A stretch of 64,000 nt of DNA from Bacillus safensis (GCA_030159235.1 BSBG01000002.1:310001-374000); one strand, 5' to 3'; counted from the first letter of the stretch, positions 19,958-34,706 are shown. Numbers and translations: made by a program. The notes: generated by a model from the letters alone, not told the origin.

Positions 19958-22278
19958 CTTCCCTCTCCTACCAACGCTTTCTCAAGCACCTCATCTAAAT
20001 GTGAGACTGGAATAAAGGTCAGTCCTTCTCTCACACTTTCAGGAATATCATCAATATCCTTCTCATTGTCCTTTGGAAGAATAATGGTTTTCAATCCTGC
20101 GCGATGTGCGCCTAATGCTTTTTCTTTTAGTCCGCCAATTGGAAGCACTCTTCCTCTTAACGTAATCTCACCTGTCATACCAACCTCTTTAGACACAGGA
20201 CGTCCTGTGAGTGCTGATACAAGAGCCGTCGCAATGGTAATACCAGCTGATGGACCGTCCTTTGGAACCGCACCCTCTGGAACATGGATATGAATATCAT
20301 GCTTTTCATTAAAATTAGGATCAATGTTCAGTTCATCTGCTTTTGAACGAATATAACTGAATGCCGCCTGTGCAGATTCTCTCATGACATCACCAAGCTT
20401 ACCTGTTAACAAGAGTTTGCCTTTACCCGGCGAGAGGGATACCTCAATAGATAAGGTGTCTCCGCCAACTGTCGTATACGCAAGTCCTGTGACAACCCCC
20501 ACTTGGTCTGTCGTTTCGGCTTGACCATAACGGTAAAGTCTTTTTCCGAGAAATTCAGATAAGTTCTTTTCCGTTACCGTGATGCGTTTGCGGTCTTCAG
20601 CCACAATCGCTCTTGCCGCTTTTCGGCAAATCGCCGCAAGCTGACGCTCTAATCCACGAACTCCTGCTTCTCTTGTGTAATAGCGAATCAGATCATAAAT
20701 CGCTGCTTCACGAAGCTGTAAGTTCCCTTTCTTTAATCCGTGCTCCTTTAGCTGCTTCGGCAGAAGATGATCTTTCACAATTTCTGCTTTTTCAACCTCT
20801 GTATACCCTGCAATCGTGATAATCTCCATTCTATCACGAAGTGGACCTGGAATGGTTGCTAAATTGTTGGCAGTGGCAATAAATAACACCTGAGACAAAT
20901 CAAATGTCTCTTCAATATAATGATCGCTAAAATTATGATTTTGCTCAGGATCCAGCACTTCAAGCATTGCAGAAGATGGATCACCTCTAAAATCAGAGGA
21001 CATCTTATCGATTTCATCTAAAAGAAACACTGGATTCATCGTGCCTGCCTTGCTCATCCCGCGAATGATACGGCCTGGCATCGCGCCTACATATGTTCTT
21101 CTATGGCCACGAATCTCAGATTCATCACGTACACCGCCAAGAGAGATACGGATAAACTTTCGGTCAAGTGATTTAGCAATAGACTTGGCAAGTGACGTTT
21201 TCCCTACTCCAGGAGGTCCCGCTAAGCAAAGAATCGGGCCTTTTAATGAATTGGTCAGCTTCTGTACAGCAAGGTATTCAAGCACACGTTCTTTTACTTT
21301 TTCCAGCCCATGATGCTCATCATCTAAAATTTCACTTGCAAGCTTTAAATCTAGACGATCTTCTGTATAAATGCCCCACGGAAGATTGATCAGCCAATCA
21401 ATATAATTTCGAATGACAGAGCTCTCCGCAGAGCTTGAAGGAATTTTTTCATAACGATTCAATTCTTTTAGCGCCGTTTCACGAACAGAATCCGGCATGC
21501 TGGACTCTTCGATTTTAGACATTAATGAACTGACTTCGCCTGTTTTCCCTTCCTTGTCTCCCAGCTCCTTTTGAATGGCTTTCATTTGTTCACGCAAATA
21601 ATATTCTTTTTGCGTTCGTTCCATTGAACGTTTGACGCGCTGTCCAATTTTCTTTTCAATTTCCAGCACTTCTTTTTCATTGTGGATTAAGCTGATAACT
21701 CGATTCAGCCGTTTTTTGACATCCACTGTTTCCAGTACTTCTTGCTTGTCCTTTAATTTGAGCGGCAGGTGAGAAGCGACGATATCTGCCATTCTCCCCG
21801 GTTCCTCAATATCTGTCACCGTTGCATATGTTTCAGCTGAGATTTTTTTAGAAATTTTTATGTACTGATCAAAGTGATCTAACAAAGTGCGCATGAGTGC
21901 TTCTGACTCTGCGTCCTTTAATTCTTCTTCTGCCAATTCTTTAATATCGACGGACGTATAGTCCTCCAGCTCTACGTATGATTCGATCTGCGCTCTATTT
22001 AAGCCTTCAACGAGTACACGAATCGTTCCATTTGGCAGCTTTAGCATTTGTTTGATTTTTGTGTAGGTGCCGACTTTGAAAATTTCCTCTTCACCTGGTT
22101 CATCTATTGAAATTTCCCGCTGTGTTGCTAGAAAAATCATATGATCGTTCATCATGGCCTGTTCTAATGCTCGAACAGACTTTTCGCGTCCAACGTCCAA
22201 ATGCAAGACCATTGTTGGATAGACAAGCAAACCTCGCAATGGAAGGAGCGGAACATTCTTTTTGATTTCATCTGCCAT
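19954..22278 (-). CDS. lonA: LonA ATP-dependent protease
   Basis: The cytosolic Lon protease degrades damaged and regulatory proteins. The 774 residues equal the B. subtilis length. There is an N-terminal LON domain, an AAA+ module with Walker [14 protein letters not shown] (about 355) and Walker [10 protein letters not shown], and a C-terminal Ser-Lys protease domain with catalytic serine in KDGPSAGIT near 677. The start at 22278 (MADEIKK) has GGAGG nine bases upstream; the reading that begins seven codons earlier is unlikely. Confidence 0.97.
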   Translation of the reverse strand: MADEIKKNVPLLPLRGLLVYPTMVLHLDVGREKSVRALEQAMMNDHMIFLATQREISIDEPGEEEIFKVGTYTKIKQMLKLPNGTIRVLVEGLNRAQIESYVELEDYTSVDIKELAEEELKDAESEALMRTLLDHFDQYIKISKKISAETYATVTDIEEPGRMADIVASHLPLKLKDKQEVLETVDVKKRLNRVISLIHNEKEVLEIEKKIGQRVKRSMERTQKEYYLREQMKAIQKELGDKEGKTGEVSSLMSKIEESSMPDSVRETALKELNRYEKIPSSSAESSVIRNYIDWLINLPWGIYTEDRLDLKLASEILDDEHHGLEKVKERVLEYLAVQKLTNSLKGPILCLAGPPGVGKTSLAKSIAKSLDRKFIRISLGGVRDESEIRGHRRTYVGAMPGRIIRGMSKAGTMNPVFLLDEIDKMSSDFRGDPSSAMLEVLDPEQNHNFSDHYIEETFDLSQVLFIATANNLATIPGPLRDRMEIITIAGYTEVEKAEIVKDHLLPKQLKEHGLKKGNLQLREAAIYDLIRYYTREAGVRGLERQLAAICRKAARAIVAEDRKRITVTEKNLSEFLGKRLYRYGQAETTDQVGVVTGLAYTTVGGDTLSIEVSLSPGKGKLLLTGKLGDVMRESAQAAFSYIRSKADELNIDPNFNEKHDIHIHVPEGAVPKDGPSAGITIATALVSALTGRPVSKEVGMTGEITLRGRVLPIGGLKEKALGAHRAGLKTIILPKDNEKDIDDIPESVREGLTFIPVSHLDEVLEKALVGEGR

Positions 22279-22423
22279 GTTGATTGACACCTCCGTCACT
22301 AGTATGAATCATTATAATATACCTGTTTCAGTCTTGTACAATGTAAAAGACTTGAGAAATGATGATCTTACCGTAGTATACCCTTTCTTTTTATCTTGAA
22401 AAAGAAAAAAAGATCTATTTCAC

Positions 22424-22452
22424 TAAAAAATCCCCATATGTGATGGGGATTA
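22424..22452 (-). terminator. Terminator after lonB
   Basis: Arms ATCCCCAT/ATGGGGAT (22430-22437 and 22443-22450) overlap the lonB stop codon and run into Ts on the minus strand. Confidence 0.8.
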
Positions 22453-24111
22453 AACAGATTTTCTCTTCATTTCGTCTTCTAGTCCATCTTTCTTCTCGTC
22501 TGGCGGATTGACCAAACACTGATCCAGCACCTCTTGGAAGTGCTTCACAGGCACAATCGTGACGCCTTCAATCTCTTTTAAGATCGACTGCTGGTTGTCA
22601 TAAGGAATAATGACTGTTGTGGCACCAGCTTGTTTCGCCGCCTTAATTTTCGGTATCACACCACCGATCGGCTTCACCTGACCCTGCAACCCGATTTCAC
22701 CTGTCATCGCTGTCAGGTGATCAATCGGGATTTGATGAATGGCAGAGAAAATCGCCGTCGCCATTGCAATCCCAGCAGACGGCCCATCAATAGGGGCACC
22801 GCCTGGGAAATTAATATGGATGTCATATTCATTTGTCCGTATGCCTATGTTTCTCAGCACTGTTAATACATTTTCAACAGACCCTTTGGCCATACTTTTT
22901 CGTCTAATGGATTTAGACTGACTGCCAATGCTTTCTTCTTCTGCAATGCCTGTAATGTTGATACTGCCTTTTTCAAGCGCCTTACATATGTTCACTTCAA
23001 TCTCGAGCAGGGCACCGCTATTTGGTCCGTAGACAGCCAGACCATTCACCACCCCCACCTTTGGCTTTTCTGGTACTTTTTGTTCATATCTTGGTGTCAG
23101 CTGGCTTGAATGAATGACCCACTCTACATCAGCAATAGTGATGTCTTTTCGATTTTCCGTGACGGCCATTCCAGCTGCGATCTGCACCATATTAACGGCT
23201 TCACGTCCATTTTTCACATAGGAGGTTAACAAGTTCAGCCCTTCATCACTTAATTCCTTTTGAATTTTTTGGACAGCTTTAGCAGCAACGATTTTCAGTT
23301 CATGCTGGTCAAGATCTTTAAAGAAAATTTCCAAACACCTTGAGCGAATCGCTGGTGGAATTTCTTCAGGTGTTCTTGTCGTGGCACCAATCAATCGAAA
23401 ATCAGCCGGAAGCCCATTTTGAAAAATATCATGAATGTGATTCGGAATTTGGGTGTTTTCCTCACTATAGTAGGCACTGTCTAAAAATACTTTCCGATCT
23501 TCAAGTACTTTCAGCATTTTGTTCATTTGAATCGGATGCAGTTCGCCAATTTCATCGATAAACAGAACCCCGCCATGAGCATGTGTGACAGCTCCTTGTT
23601 TCGGCTGCGGAATGCCCGCCTGTCCCATCGCTCCTGCCCCTTGATAAATCGGGTCATGCACGGAACCTATCAATGGGTCTGCGATGCCCCGTTCATCGAA
23701 TCTTGCGGTTGTGGCATCGAGCTCTACAAATACCGCATCTTTCTTAAATGGTGAGTCAGCATGACGTTTCGCTTCTTCCATGACAAGACGAGCAGCGGCT
23801 GTTTTTCCAACCCCCGGCGGTCCGTAGACAATGACATGCTGAGGGTTCGGTCCGCATAGTGCCGCTTTTAGAGCACGAATGCCGTCTTCCTGCCCTACAA
23901 TATCTTGAAACCCCTTTGGCCGGACTCTCTCTGATAAAGGCTCACTCAGCTTGATTGACCGCATCTTTCTGAGTGCTTCCATTTCTTTCTTTGATTCTTT
24001 GTCAATCGTCACCTTTTGTGTACGCTGATTTCGCAGTAAGTTCCAAAAGTACAGCCCGATGACGATACCAAAGAACAACTGTATGAATAATACGATTCCT
24101 GTCCAGCTCAA
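22450..24111 (-). CDS. lonB: LonB, membrane-anchored Lon-type protease
   Basis: LonB is the forespore-associated Lon paralogue of Bacillus. The 553 residues start with a transmembrane helix (about 5-24). The AAA+ module has [13 protein letters not shown] (about 96-108) and FIDEIGEL, and the C-terminal protease domain has the serine motif IDGPSAGIAMAT near 453. In B. subtilis it is expressed under sigma-F. A terminator follows, and clpX lies 137 bases upstream with its own terminator. Confidence 0.95.
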   Translation of the reverse strand: MSWTGIVLFIQLFFGIVIGLYFWNLLRNQRTQKVTIDKESKKEMEALRKMRSIKLSEPLSERVRPKGFQDIVGQEDGIRALKAALCGPNPQHVIVYGPPGVGKTAAARLVMEEAKRHADSPFKKDAVFVELDATTARFDERGIADPLIGSVHDPIYQGAGAMGQAGIPQPKQGAVTHAHGGVLFIDEIGELHPIQMNKMLKVLEDRKVFLDSAYYSEENTQIPNHIHDIFQNGLPADFRLIGATTRTPEEIPPAIRSRCLEIFFKDLDQHELKIVAAKAVQKIQKELSDEGLNLLTSYVKNGREAVNMVQIAAGMAVTENRKDITIADVEWVIHSSQLTPRYEQKVPEKPKVGVVNGLAVYGPNSGALLEIEVNICKALEKGSINITGIAEEESIGSQSKSIRRKSMAKGSVENVLTVLRNIGIRTNEYDIHINFPGGAPIDGPSAGIAMATAIFSAIHQIPIDHLTAMTGEIGLQGQVKPIGGVIPKIKAAKQAGATTVIIPYDNQQSILKEIEGVTIVPVKHFQEVLDQCLVNPPDEKKDGLEDEMKRKSV

Positions 24112-24202
24112 TCGGTGCTCCCTCCTTCATCTATCGTATGTATTGGTTTCTGTCTGCTAGTATTTCCTAGAGCTGGACGGAATAAACACGTCTTCCACGA
24201 TA

Positions 24203-24238
24203 AATAAAAAACTCCTGAATCAAAATGATTCAGGAGTG
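24203..24238 (-). terminator. Terminator after clpX
   Basis: A perfect 12-bp stem ACTCCTGAATCA/TGATTCAGGAGT (24211-24238) with a three-base loop is followed by a T run on the minus strand, just past the clpX stop. Confidence 0.92.
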
Positions 24239-24248
24239 ATAACTTCTC

Positions 24249-25514
24249 TTATGCAGATGTTTTTGTATCTTTATTGACGACTGTACCGTCCTTTAACACA
24301 AGACGGGGCGGCTCACCATCAGCAACCGTTGCACCAGTGATCACACATTTTTCAATATCATCACGAGATGGAAGGTCAAACATCACATCAAGCATAATGC
24401 CTTCAATGATTGAGCGAAGACCACGTGCTCCTGTTTTGCGCTCAATTGCTTTTTTCGCAATTTCGCTTAGAGCATCTTCTTCAAACTCAAGCTCGACATC
24501 GTCAAGTTCAAGCATTTTTGTATATTGCTTAACGAGCGCATTTTTAGGCTTCGTCAAGATTTCTACAAGTGCTTTTTCATCTAACGGCTCTAAGCTTGCA
24601 ATAACCGGAAGACGACCGATGAATTCTGGAATTAAACCGAAGCGAAGTAAGTCTTCTGGAAGTACTTTTGATAGAAGAACTTCTTTTTCAAGATCTTCGA
24701 CTTTATTTTCCGCACCGAATCCAATCACTTTTTGACCTAAACGGCGTTTGATAATTTGCTCAATACCGTCAAAGGCTCCACCACAAATGAAGAGGATATT
24801 CGTCGTATCAATTTGAATGAATTCCTGATGAGGGTGCTTACGTCCACCTTGAGGTGGCACACTAGCGACGGTTCCTTCAAGAATTTTCAAAAGGGCTTGC
24901 TGGACACCTTCCCCAGATACATCACGAGTGATAGAAGGGTTTTCTGATTTTCTTGCTACTTTATCGATCTCATCAATGTAGATAATGCCTTTTTCTGCTT
25001 TTTCTACATCATAATCCGCTGCTTGGATCAGCTTTAGTAAAATATTCTCTACGTCTTCACCAACATAACCTGCTTCAGTTAATGATGTTGCATCTGCAAT
25101 CGCAAATGGAACATTTAAAATGCGAGCAAGCGTTTGAGCAAGTAATGTTTTACCGCTTCCTGTTGGTCCAATCATAGAAATATTACTTTTCGAAAGCTCA
25201 ACATCATCAATCTTGCTGTTAGAATTGATCCGTTTGTAATGGTTATAGACCGCTACAGCTAAGGATTTTTTCGCATTGTCTTGTCCGATGACATATTCAT
25301 CAAGAATCTCCCGAATTTCATGAGGTTTCGGAACATCCTTGAATTCAACTTCTTCCTCAGTGCCGAGCTCTTCTTCAACTATTTCCGTGCAAAGCTCGAT
25401 ACATTCATCACATATATATACGCCAGGTCCTGCGACCAGTTTACGCACTTGATCTTGCGTTTTTCCGCAAAACGAGCATTTTAATTGACCTTTTTCCTCG
25501 TTGAATTTAAACAT
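24249..25514 (-). CDS. clpX: ClpX, ATPase subunit of ClpXP
   Basis: The AAA+ unfoldase that feeds substrates to ClpP. The 421 residues begin with the four-cysteine zinc domain (CSFCGK near 13-18, CDECIELC near 35-42). Walker A GPTGSGKT is near 116 and the DEIDK Walker B near 180, followed by the [10 protein letters not shown] pore-side region. It is monocistronic here, with a terminator after it and tig upstream. Confidence 0.98.
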   Translation of the reverse strand: MFKFNEEKGQLKCSFCGKTQDQVRKLVAGPGVYICDECIELCTEIVEEELGTEEEVEFKDVPKPHEIREILDEYVIGQDNAKKSLAVAVYNHYKRINSNSKIDDVELSKSNISMIGPTGSGKTLLAQTLARILNVPFAIADATSLTEAGYVGEDVENILLKLIQAADYDVEKAEKGIIYIDEIDKVARKSENPSITRDVSGEGVQQALLKILEGTVASVPPQGGRKHPHQEFIQIDTTNILFICGGAFDGIEQIIKRRLGQKVIGFGAENKVEDLEKEVLLSKVLPEDLLRFGLIPEFIGRLPVIASLEPLDEKALVEILTKPKNALVKQYTKMLELDDVELEFEEDALSEIAKKAIERKTGARGLRSIIEGIMLDVMFDLPSRDDIEKCVITGATVADGEPPRLVLKDGTVVNKDTKTSA

Positions 25515-25720
25515 TCTTTCACCCCTTATTCTTCTTCACTTGCCTGTAGCTAACAGTCAGCTACCTTTCTGGGTCCAGTATGTATGCATTTTACCATACT
25601 TTCCTAAAAGACGGTAACGATGTGTTTCTAACAATGCACATTGAGATATATGTATGACAGAAAGATACGACTTACACTATCGTTTCCAAAAGAAGCGATG
25701 ATAAGTCAAAAATTGTACAA

Positions 25721-25749
25721 AACAAGGCACGAGTCACTCGCGCCCTGTT
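25721..25749 (-). terminator. Terminator after tig
   Basis: A 13-bp stem with three G-T pairs and a three-base loop lies just past the tig stop. Its minus-strand side continues TGTTTTG. The rest of the 253-base gap 25515-25767 shows only AT-rich sequence in which the clpX promoter must lie. Confidence 0.8.
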
Positions 25750-25767
25750 TTATTATTATGCACCATA

Positions 25768-27042
25768 TTAACGGTTTTCTACAAGAAAATCAATTGCTTT
25801 GCGAACTTTTAGATCTTCTTTCATTGCTTCAGTAGATCCGATCGCTTGTTTGATATTTTCAATTGGCATGTTGTATGCTTCAGCCATTTTTGAAAGTTCT
25901 TCTTCCACTTCTTCGTCAGACACTTGTAAGTCTTCTGCAGCAGCAATTGCTTCAAGTGTTAGATTAGATTTCACTCGTTTAGCAGCATCTTCTTTCATTT
26001 GCTCTTTAAGCGCATCTTCATCTTGTCCAGAGAATTGGAAGTAAAGCTCAAGGTTCATTCCCTGCATTTGAAGGCGTTGTTCGAATTCTTTCATCATGCG
26101 GTCTAGCTCTGTGTCAACCATCGCTTGTGGAACGTCAACTTCCGCATTTTCAGAAGCTTTCGCAACTAGCTCTTCACGAAGTTTTCCTTCTGCTTCGTTT
26201 TCTTTTGCTTCTTCAAGACGTTTCTTCGTTTTTTCAGTTAACTCAGCAAGAGTTTCTACTTCTTCATCAACATCTTTAGCGAACTCATCGTCAAGTGCTG
26301 GAAGTTCTTTTGCTTTGATTTCATGAATTTTCACTTTGAATACCGCTGGTTTACCTGCAAGGTCTTCAGCATGGTATTCTTCTGGGAAAGTGACTTCTAC
26401 GTCTTTTTCAGCGCCAGTTTCAAGACCAACTAGTTGCTCTTCGAAACCAGGGATGAATGAACCAGAACCTACTTCAAGAGAGTAGTTCTCAGCTTTTCCA
26501 CCTTCGAATGCTTCTCCATCAACGAATCCTTCGAAATCAAGAACAACTGTATCGTCGTTTTCGATTGCGCCTTCTTCTTTGACAACAAGCTCAGCTTGAC
26601 GGTTTTGCATTCCTTTTAACTCTTCTTGTACATCTTCATCAGTAACAGCTGTGTCGTCTTTTTCTACGTTAAGACCTTTGTAGTCACCAAGTTTCACTTC
26701 AGGCTTCACTGTTACTTTTGCAGTGAAGATTAAGCTTTCGCCTTTTTCGATTTTCTCAACATCGATTTCAGGGCGGTCAACTGGCTCGATACCAGCTTCG
26801 TCAATTGCTTTTGGATATTCAACTGGAAGAAGAATATCTAATGCATCTTGATAAAGAGATTCTACACCAAAACGTTGCTCGAAAAGACCACGTGGTACTT
26901 TCCCTTTACGGAATCCAGGGATCGATACTTGCTTGACAACTTTCTTAAATGCATCATCAAGTGCTTTGTTAAATGTTTCAGCGTCAACTTCTACAGTTAG
27001 AACGCCTTCGTTACCTTCTTGTTTTTCCCATTTTACTGACAT
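25768..27042 (-). CDS. tig: Trigger factor
   Basis: Ribosome-bound chaperone and peptidyl-prolyl isomerase. The 424 residues have the N-terminal ribosome-binding signature ([17 protein letters not shown], about 43-59), a central FKBP-like domain (about 150-240) and a helical C-terminal cradle. The 240-base gap to ysoA (27043-27282) is AT-rich and holds a small CCGCT/AGCGG hairpin near 27132, with no clear promoter assignment. Confidence 0.97.
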   Translation of the reverse strand: MSVKWEKQEGNEGVLTVEVDAETFNKALDDAFKKVVKQVSIPGFRKGKVPRGLFEQRFGVESLYQDALDILLPVEYPKAIDEAGIEPVDRPEIDVEKIEKGESLIFTAKVTVKPEVKLGDYKGLNVEKDDTAVTDEDVQEELKGMQNRQAELVVKEEGAIENDDTVVLDFEGFVDGEAFEGGKAENYSLEVGSGSFIPGFEEQLVGLETGAEKDVEVTFPEEYHAEDLAGKPAVFKVKIHEIKAKELPALDDEFAKDVDEEVETLAELTEKTKKRLEEAKENEAEGKLREELVAKASENAEVDVPQAMVDTELDRMMKEFEQRLQMQGMNLELYFQFSGQDEDALKEQMKEDAAKRVKSNLTLEAIAAAEDLQVSDEEVEEELSKMAEAYNMPIENIKQAIGSTEAMKEDLKVRKAIDFLVENR

Positions 27043-27282
27043 GTGTGTTTCCCTCCAAAAATCTATTCAGATTGTGCGTTGTTACATTCTAAAGCATCAT
27101 AAAGACTTCGTCCAATCAAAAACCACGCACTCCGCTAAAGAAGCGGTATTATGTATACAACTTTTGACTTGATTATACATATCGTCTTTCAACCGTTGGA
27201 ATCTTACAACTGCACTATATATGCACAAATACAACCATTATATTATAACATAACAAGTCCGTCTTTCAACTAAATCGACAAA

Positions 27283-28290
27283 TTACAAATAAGAAATTTC
27301 TTCAATATCTTTTAGCATTGTGCAAGCTTCTCTCAGCTCTCGTTCGTTAAATTCATACAATAGATGCAATTCTTCGAGTTCAATCTCGATCCCATGCATT
27401 TCATAGCCGACTTTATGAAGTGCTGCTGCCCAGAGATTCGGATCTGTGTATTTAGGAAGAAATGGATAAAGCACAAATAAGTGGCGACGCCATAACTCTT
27501 CCACACCTTGGTAAAGGGTTGGGTTCTCATTGCCAAGCGTCTCATCAAGCATACGAAGGACTTGCTGAAGAAGCGGCATCTGCTCTGGCTTTACAGCCTC
27601 AGAAGGAATAAGTGTTAAAGAATCACCGAATTTCGTCACATGAACCGGCTTTGCCACATCATGATCTGACAGAAGCTGCAGGATCAATGATTTGACCAAA
27701 GGGTTTCCATCAGGATTTTGTAAGATCGTATTTAATAGACCCATGTGCGGTGTAATGTTCCGGTCTTTCAATGAATGAATGAACTGGACCTGCTCTTCCG
27801 GCCGCTTGAGCATATCATCTAGATTGATTTCACCGTTTCCTTCCTCATCTTCGCCTAAGATCTCTTCAGGTGATTCGATCATTTTTCTGCTAAATTCAAG
27901 CAGCTTGTAAAAATGCTCCGCGCTTTCTGCTGGAAGGTGGTTTTCCTCAAGTACAGCCTCAATCGTTTGTTTGACTTCTTCATATTCTTTCAGCTGAATG
28001 AGGATCGTCATATACACTTGAAGCACGGTGAAATAGTGGCCATACCCCTCATGCAGCATCTTTTCACAAACTCGCTTTGCATCCTGCAGCTCACCCAGCT
28101 CCAGAAAACAAATCGCCATGCCCAGGTGAATATCGGATTCTTCATCGTCATCATAGGATTTTGCTTCTGAAAACAAGTGAAGCGCCTCTTGATACTGTTT
28201 ATCTTTTAATGCTGCCATTCCTTTTTCAATCAGTCTTTCTCTCAGACCAGGAAACAAAATGACATTATCTTTCTTCTTGTCATGTTTCAT
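27283..28290 (-). CDS. ysoA: YsoA, TPR-repeat protein
   Basis: A cytosolic protein with tetratricopeptide-like helices in its first half (KGMAALKDKQYQEALHLF at about 22-39 and two further repeats) and an unassigned C-terminal half. The 335 residues match YsoA of B. subtilis in length and place (between tig and leuD). Its function is not known; the repeats suggest protein-protein contacts. Confidence 0.88.
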   Translation of the reverse strand: MKHDKKKDNVILFPGLRERLIEKGMAALKDKQYQEALHLFSEAKSYDDDEESDIHLGMAICFLELGELQDAKRVCEKMLHEGYGHYFTVLQVYMTILIQLKEYEEVKQTIEAVLEENHLPAESAEHFYKLLEFSRKMIESPEEILGEDEEGNGEINLDDMLKRPEEQVQFIHSLKDRNITPHMGLLNTILQNPDGNPLVKSLILQLLSDHDVAKPVHVTKFGDSLTLIPSEAVKPEQMPLLQQVLRMLDETLGNENPTLYQGVEELWRRHLFVLYPFLPKYTDPNLWAAALHKVGYEMHGIEIELEELHLLYEFNERELREACTMLKDIEEISYL

Positions 28291-28415
28291 ACTTACGTTC
28301 CTTTCGGGCGCATATTTTTTATCAGTTTACCAACGAAGGTTAGTAAACACAAGTAACGAGAGGTTTTCATGCAGAAAAGAAGCCATCACACCCGGGGCGG
28401 ACAGCTTCTCGTTGT

Positions 28416-29015
28416 TTAGGCACGCAGCCAGCTGCTGCGCTTTTCTTCAAATGCTTGAATATCATCTTCTAGTAATAATGTTAATGAAATCTCATCATAA
28501 CCATTTAGAAGCATTTCTCTCCAGTGAGGGTCTACATGAAAGGGGGTGATATTCCCTTCATGATCTTCTATCTGCTGTTTTTCAAGATCAACCGTCATCT
28601 CAAACCCTTTATTCTCATATGATGCAGCGAAGGTTTTCCACACATCATAATCAAGACGAATCGGAAGCATCCCATTTTTAAAGCAGTTTTGATGAAAAAT
28701 ATCAGCGAATGATGGCGCGATGACGATTTTAAAGCCATAATCATCAAGTGCCCAAGGAGCATGTTCCCTTGAAGATCCGCATCCGAAGTTTTCTCCTGCA
28801 ATCAAAATGGATACTCCTTCATAGATTGGCTGATTCAGTTCGAAATCGGGATTTGGACTGCCATCGGCTAAATACCGCCAGTCGAAAAAGGCAAATCGGC
28901 CATATCCTGTTCGTTCGATTCTTTTTAAAAATTGCTTCGGAATAATTTGATCTGTATCTACGTTAATCCGGTTAAGCACAGCGGCTTTCCCTTTATGAGT
29001 GACTAAAGGCTCCAT
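28416..29015 (-). CDS. leuD: Isopropylmalate isomerase, small subunit
   Basis: Swivel-domain subunit of the leucine-pathway dehydratase that interconverts 2- and 3-isopropylmalate with LeuC. The 199 residues show NVDTDQIIPKQFLK (about 18-31) and GENFGCGSSREHAPWAL (about 73-89). It is the last gene of the ilv-leu operon, 13 bases after leuC. The 125 bases beyond it contain a long, imperfect AACGAGA/TCTCGTT stem that may end the operon. Confidence 0.97.
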   Translation of the reverse strand: MEPLVTHKGKAAVLNRINVDTDQIIPKQFLKRIERTGYGRFAFFDWRYLADGSPNPDFELNQPIYEGVSILIAGENFGCGSSREHAPWALDDYGFKIVIAPSFADIFHQNCFKNGMLPIRLDYDVWKTFAASYENKGFEMTVDLEKQQIEDHEGNITPFHVDPHWREMLLNGYDEISLTLLLEDDIQAFEEKRSSWLRA

Positions 29016-29028
29016 CTATGACAACTCC

Positions 29029-30444
29029 TTACACGACTGTTTTCTCTTGATTAAACTTCCTGACATCGACAAATCGGCCATGAATCGCAGCCATTGCAGC
29101 CATTGCCGGGCTGACAAGATGCGTTCTCGCACCCTTCCCTTGACGCCCCTCAAAGTTACGGTTTGATGTAGAAGCGCAGCGTTCGCCCTCCGGCACCACA
29201 TCGTTATTCATACTAAGACACATACTGCAGCCAGATTCTCTCCATTCAAATCCTGCTTCAAGGAAAATTTCATGAAGCCCTTCTTCTTCTGCTTGCAATT
29301 TGATACTTTGAGAGCCAGGCACCACAATCGCTCTGACATGATCTGCTACTTTTTGTCCTATAATCATAGAAGCGGCTTGGCGTAAATCAGTCATTCTTGA
29401 GTTCGTACATGAGCCGATAAAGACATGCTCAATCGTAATATCTTCTATACGCTGATGCGGATGGACACCCATGTATTCGTAAGCACGAATCGCTTCTTTT
29501 TGATCATCTTCTTGTGCAAAGTCCTCAGGGCCTGGGATTGATGCATCCACAGGCAAGACCATTCCAGGATTAATCCCCCAAGTAACCATTGGTGAAATTT
29601 CATTTCCATCTAACACAATGGTTTTATCATAGGTTGCACCCGGATCTGTTCTAAGAGCTTCCCATTCTTTAATAGCTGCTTCGAAGTCTTCACCCTGCGG
29701 TGCATATTTGCGGCCGCGGCAGTATTCGAAGGTGACTTCATCAGGTGCAATCAATCCTGCTCTTGCACCTGCTTCAATCGACATATTACAAACGGTCATC
29801 CGCTCATCCATTGTCATGTTTCTGAATACTTCCCCAGTGTATTCAATGACATAACCTGAACCGAATTTGACGCCGTGCGCACCAATGACGGCTAATATCA
29901 CATCTTTGGCGGTTACCCCTTTTTGAAGCTTACCGTCTACTCTAATTTCTAGCGTTTTCGGACGCTGCTGCCAAAGTGTTTGAGTGGAGAGTACATGTTC
30001 AACTTCACTTGTACCGATCCCAAAGGCAAGCGCGCCAAACGCGCCGTGAGTTGATGTATGACTATCTCCACAAACGATTGTTTTCCCCGGAAGTGTCAAA
30101 CCAAGCTCCGGTCCAACGACATGGACAATCCCCTGATCAACACTGTGAAGGTCAGCTAGACGGACACCAAATTCTGCACAGTTGCGCTCTAGAGCACTCA
30201 CTTGTTTTTTAGCAATCTCATCTTTGATCACAAATCGATTCACAGTTGGGATGTTGTGATCCATCGTCGCAAACGTGTTTTGAGGTCTTCTCACCTTGCG
30301 CCCTTTTTGTCTTAATCCTTCAAATGCTTGAGGTGATGTCACTTCATGCACCAAGTGCAGATCAATATATAAAAGGTCTGGTTTCCCCTCGCCGCTTTTG
30401 ACAACATGCTGATCCCATATTTTTTCGATGATTGTTCGAGGCAT
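29029..30444 (-). CDS. leuC: Isopropylmalate isomerase, large subunit
   Basis: Aconitase-fold, 4Fe-4S subunit of the LeuCD dehydratase. The 471 residues contain [20 protein letters not shown] (about 129-148), the first cluster cysteine in [13 protein letters not shown] (about 347) and the pair in CSMCLSMN (about 407-410). I chose the start at 30444 ([15 protein letters not shown]), with GGGAGG upstream; a reading ten codons longer would include the ribosome site. Confidence 0.97.
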   Translation of the reverse strand: MPRTIIEKIWDQHVVKSGEGKPDLLYIDLHLVHEVTSPQAFEGLRQKGRKVRRPQNTFATMDHNIPTVNRFVIKDEIAKKQVSALERNCAEFGVRLADLHSVDQGIVHVVGPELGLTLPGKTIVCGDSHTSTHGAFGALAFGIGTSEVEHVLSTQTLWQQRPKTLEIRVDGKLQKGVTAKDVILAVIGAHGVKFGSGYVIEYTGEVFRNMTMDERMTVCNMSIEAGARAGLIAPDEVTFEYCRGRKYAPQGEDFEAAIKEWEALRTDPGATYDKTIVLDGNEISPMVTWGINPGMVLPVDASIPGPEDFAQEDDQKEAIRAYEYMGVHPHQRIEDITIEHVFIGSCTNSRMTDLRQAASMIIGQKVADHVRAIVVPGSQSIKLQAEEEGLHEIFLEAGFEWRESGCSMCLSMNNDVVPEGERCASTSNRNFEGRQGKGARTHLVSPAMAAMAAIHGRFVDVRKFNQEKTVV

Positions 30445-30484
30445 AACCCTTTTCCTCCCTCTACCTAATTCCACAAGATTCTAT

Positions 30485-31582
30485 TTATACAATTGTTTGA
30501 ACGCGCTGCTTAAGTGCGTCTACTACTGCTGTCGTGATATCGTCAGTCGTTTGATACGTTCCCTCTTTTGCTACTAAATCCTTTGTTCGTTTGCCAGAGG
30601 CAAGAACAACTTCCACAGCTTCTTCTATTGCAGCCGCTTCTTCTTCTAATGCAAAGGATGTTCTAAGCAAGCTTGCCGCTGATAAAATGGTTGCCAGAGG
30701 GTTTGCAACGTTTTGCCCCGCAATATCGGGTGCTGAACCATGAATAGGCTCATATAGATGAAGGCCTGTGCTTGATAAACTAGCAGATGGCAGCATACCG
30801 AGTGATCCAGTAATCATAGAAGCTTCGTCACTTAAAATATCACCGAACATATTCTCAGTCACAATGACATCAAATTGAGCTGGCTTATAAATCAGCTGCA
30901 TGGCGGCATTATCGACGAGCATATGCTCAAATTCAACTTCTGGATATTGAGAAGCAACTTCTTCTACCGCATCACGCCATAGTTTACTAGAAGCAAGGAC
31001 ATTCGCTTTATCCACAGATGTCACTTTTTTCCGTCTCGTTAAGGCCATGTCGAATGCTTCTTTTAATACGCGGACAATTTCTTCTTTCGTATAAAGGAGC
31101 GTATCAACCGCAGCTTCTTTTCCTTCATCATCTGTATAGCGTTCGCTTGGTTCACCAAAATAGAGACCGCCTGTTAATTCACGAACGATGACGAAATCGA
31201 CTCCGCTAATGTGATCCTGTTTTAACGGTGACGCCTCGCTTAAACTATCGAACACCTTTACAGGCCGGATGTTTGCAAATAAGTCCAGCTGTTTACGAAT
31301 GGCGAGCAAGCCTTTTTCCGGGCGAAGCTCTGGCGGGTTTTGATCCCACTTTGGTCCGCCGACTGCTCCTAATAATATCGCATCAGCGCTTTTGCATACA
31401 TCTACTGTTTCCTTTGGGAGCGGGTTGTTTTTTTCATCTATTGCGATCCCGCCAATGAGTGCAGTTTCGAATTCGAATTCGTGCCTAAATTGAGCCGCTG
31501 TCTCTTGAAGGACAGCGACTGCTGATGTCACGACTTCCGGTCCGATTCCATCGCCGGGCAAAAGTGCAATTTTCTTTTTCAT
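30485..31582 (-). CDS. leuB: 3-isopropylmalate dehydrogenase
   Basis: NAD-dependent oxidative decarboxylase of leucine synthesis. The 365 residues have GDGIGPEVV (about 10-18), the substrate loop with VRELTGGLYFGEPSER (about 133-148), the DNAAMQLI motif and the C-terminal MFGDILSDEAS and HGSAPDIAGQ regions. It lies 18 bases after leuA in the operon. Confidence 0.97.
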   Translation of the reverse strand: MKKKIALLPGDGIGPEVVTSAVAVLQETAAQFRHEFEFETALIGGIAIDEKNNPLPKETVDVCKSADAILLGAVGGPKWDQNPPELRPEKGLLAIRKQLDLFANIRPVKVFDSLSEASPLKQDHISGVDFVIVRELTGGLYFGEPSERYTDDEGKEAAVDTLLYTKEEIVRVLKEAFDMALTRRKKVTSVDKANVLASSKLWRDAVEEVASQYPEVEFEHMLVDNAAMQLIYKPAQFDVIVTENMFGDILSDEASMITGSLGMLPSASLSSTGLHLYEPIHGSAPDIAGQNVANPLATILSAASLLRTSFALEEEAAAIEEAVEVVLASGKRTKDLVAKEGTYQTTDDITTAVVDALKQRVQTIV

Positions 31583-31600
31583 GAGAACCTTCCTCCTTTC

Positions 31601-34187
<2,587 letters not shown>

Positions 34188-34706
34188 TTAGACAATTGAA
34201 ATTGTTTTATTTGTTTGCGGCTTTTGCTGATTATCTCTCGCAAAGGCCGTAGTGCCAGTTCTGGCGACTTCTTTAATGCCGTATGGCTTAAGCAATTCAA
34301 TGAGTGCTTCAATTTTTGAAGACTCACCTGTCACCTGAATGACGACACTCTCTCTGCTCACATCTACAATAGAAGCTCTAAACGGTTCAATGACCCCTGT
34401 GATCTCCATTCTAGATGCTGGTGCAGATACGACTTTTATCAAAGCCAGCTCTCGCTGAACGATTGATTGGTTTGTAATGTCTGTTACTTTCAGAACATCG
34501 ATTTGTTTGTTCAGCTGTTTTGTCAGCTGTTCGATGTCTTTCTCTTGGTCTACATGGACGACGAACGTGATGCGTGATACATCTTGAATCTCAGAATGGC
34601 CGACCGTAATGCTTTCAATGTTGTAGTGTCTTTTGGTAAAAAGGCCAGTGATTCTGTTCAGTACGCCTGATCGATTTAATACAGTCAACACAATAATTCT
34701 TTTCAA
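34188..34706 (-). CDS. ilvN: Acetolactate synthase, regulatory subunit
   Basis: Small ACT-domain subunit that gives valine sensitivity to acetolactate synthase (also named ilvH). The 172 residues begin with the ACT motif [20 protein letters not shown] (about 9-28) and end with the family's C-terminal domain ([17 protein letters not shown]). The start overlaps the ilvB stop by four bases. Confidence 0.96.
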   Translation of the reverse strand: MKRIIVLTVLNRSGVLNRITGLFTKRHYNIESITVGHSEIQDVSRITFVVHVDQEKDIEQLTKQLNKQIDVLKVTDITNQSIVQRELALIKVVSAPASRMEITGVIEPFRASIVDVSRESVVIQVTGESSKIEALIELLKPYGIKEVARTGTTAFARDNQQKPQTNKTISIV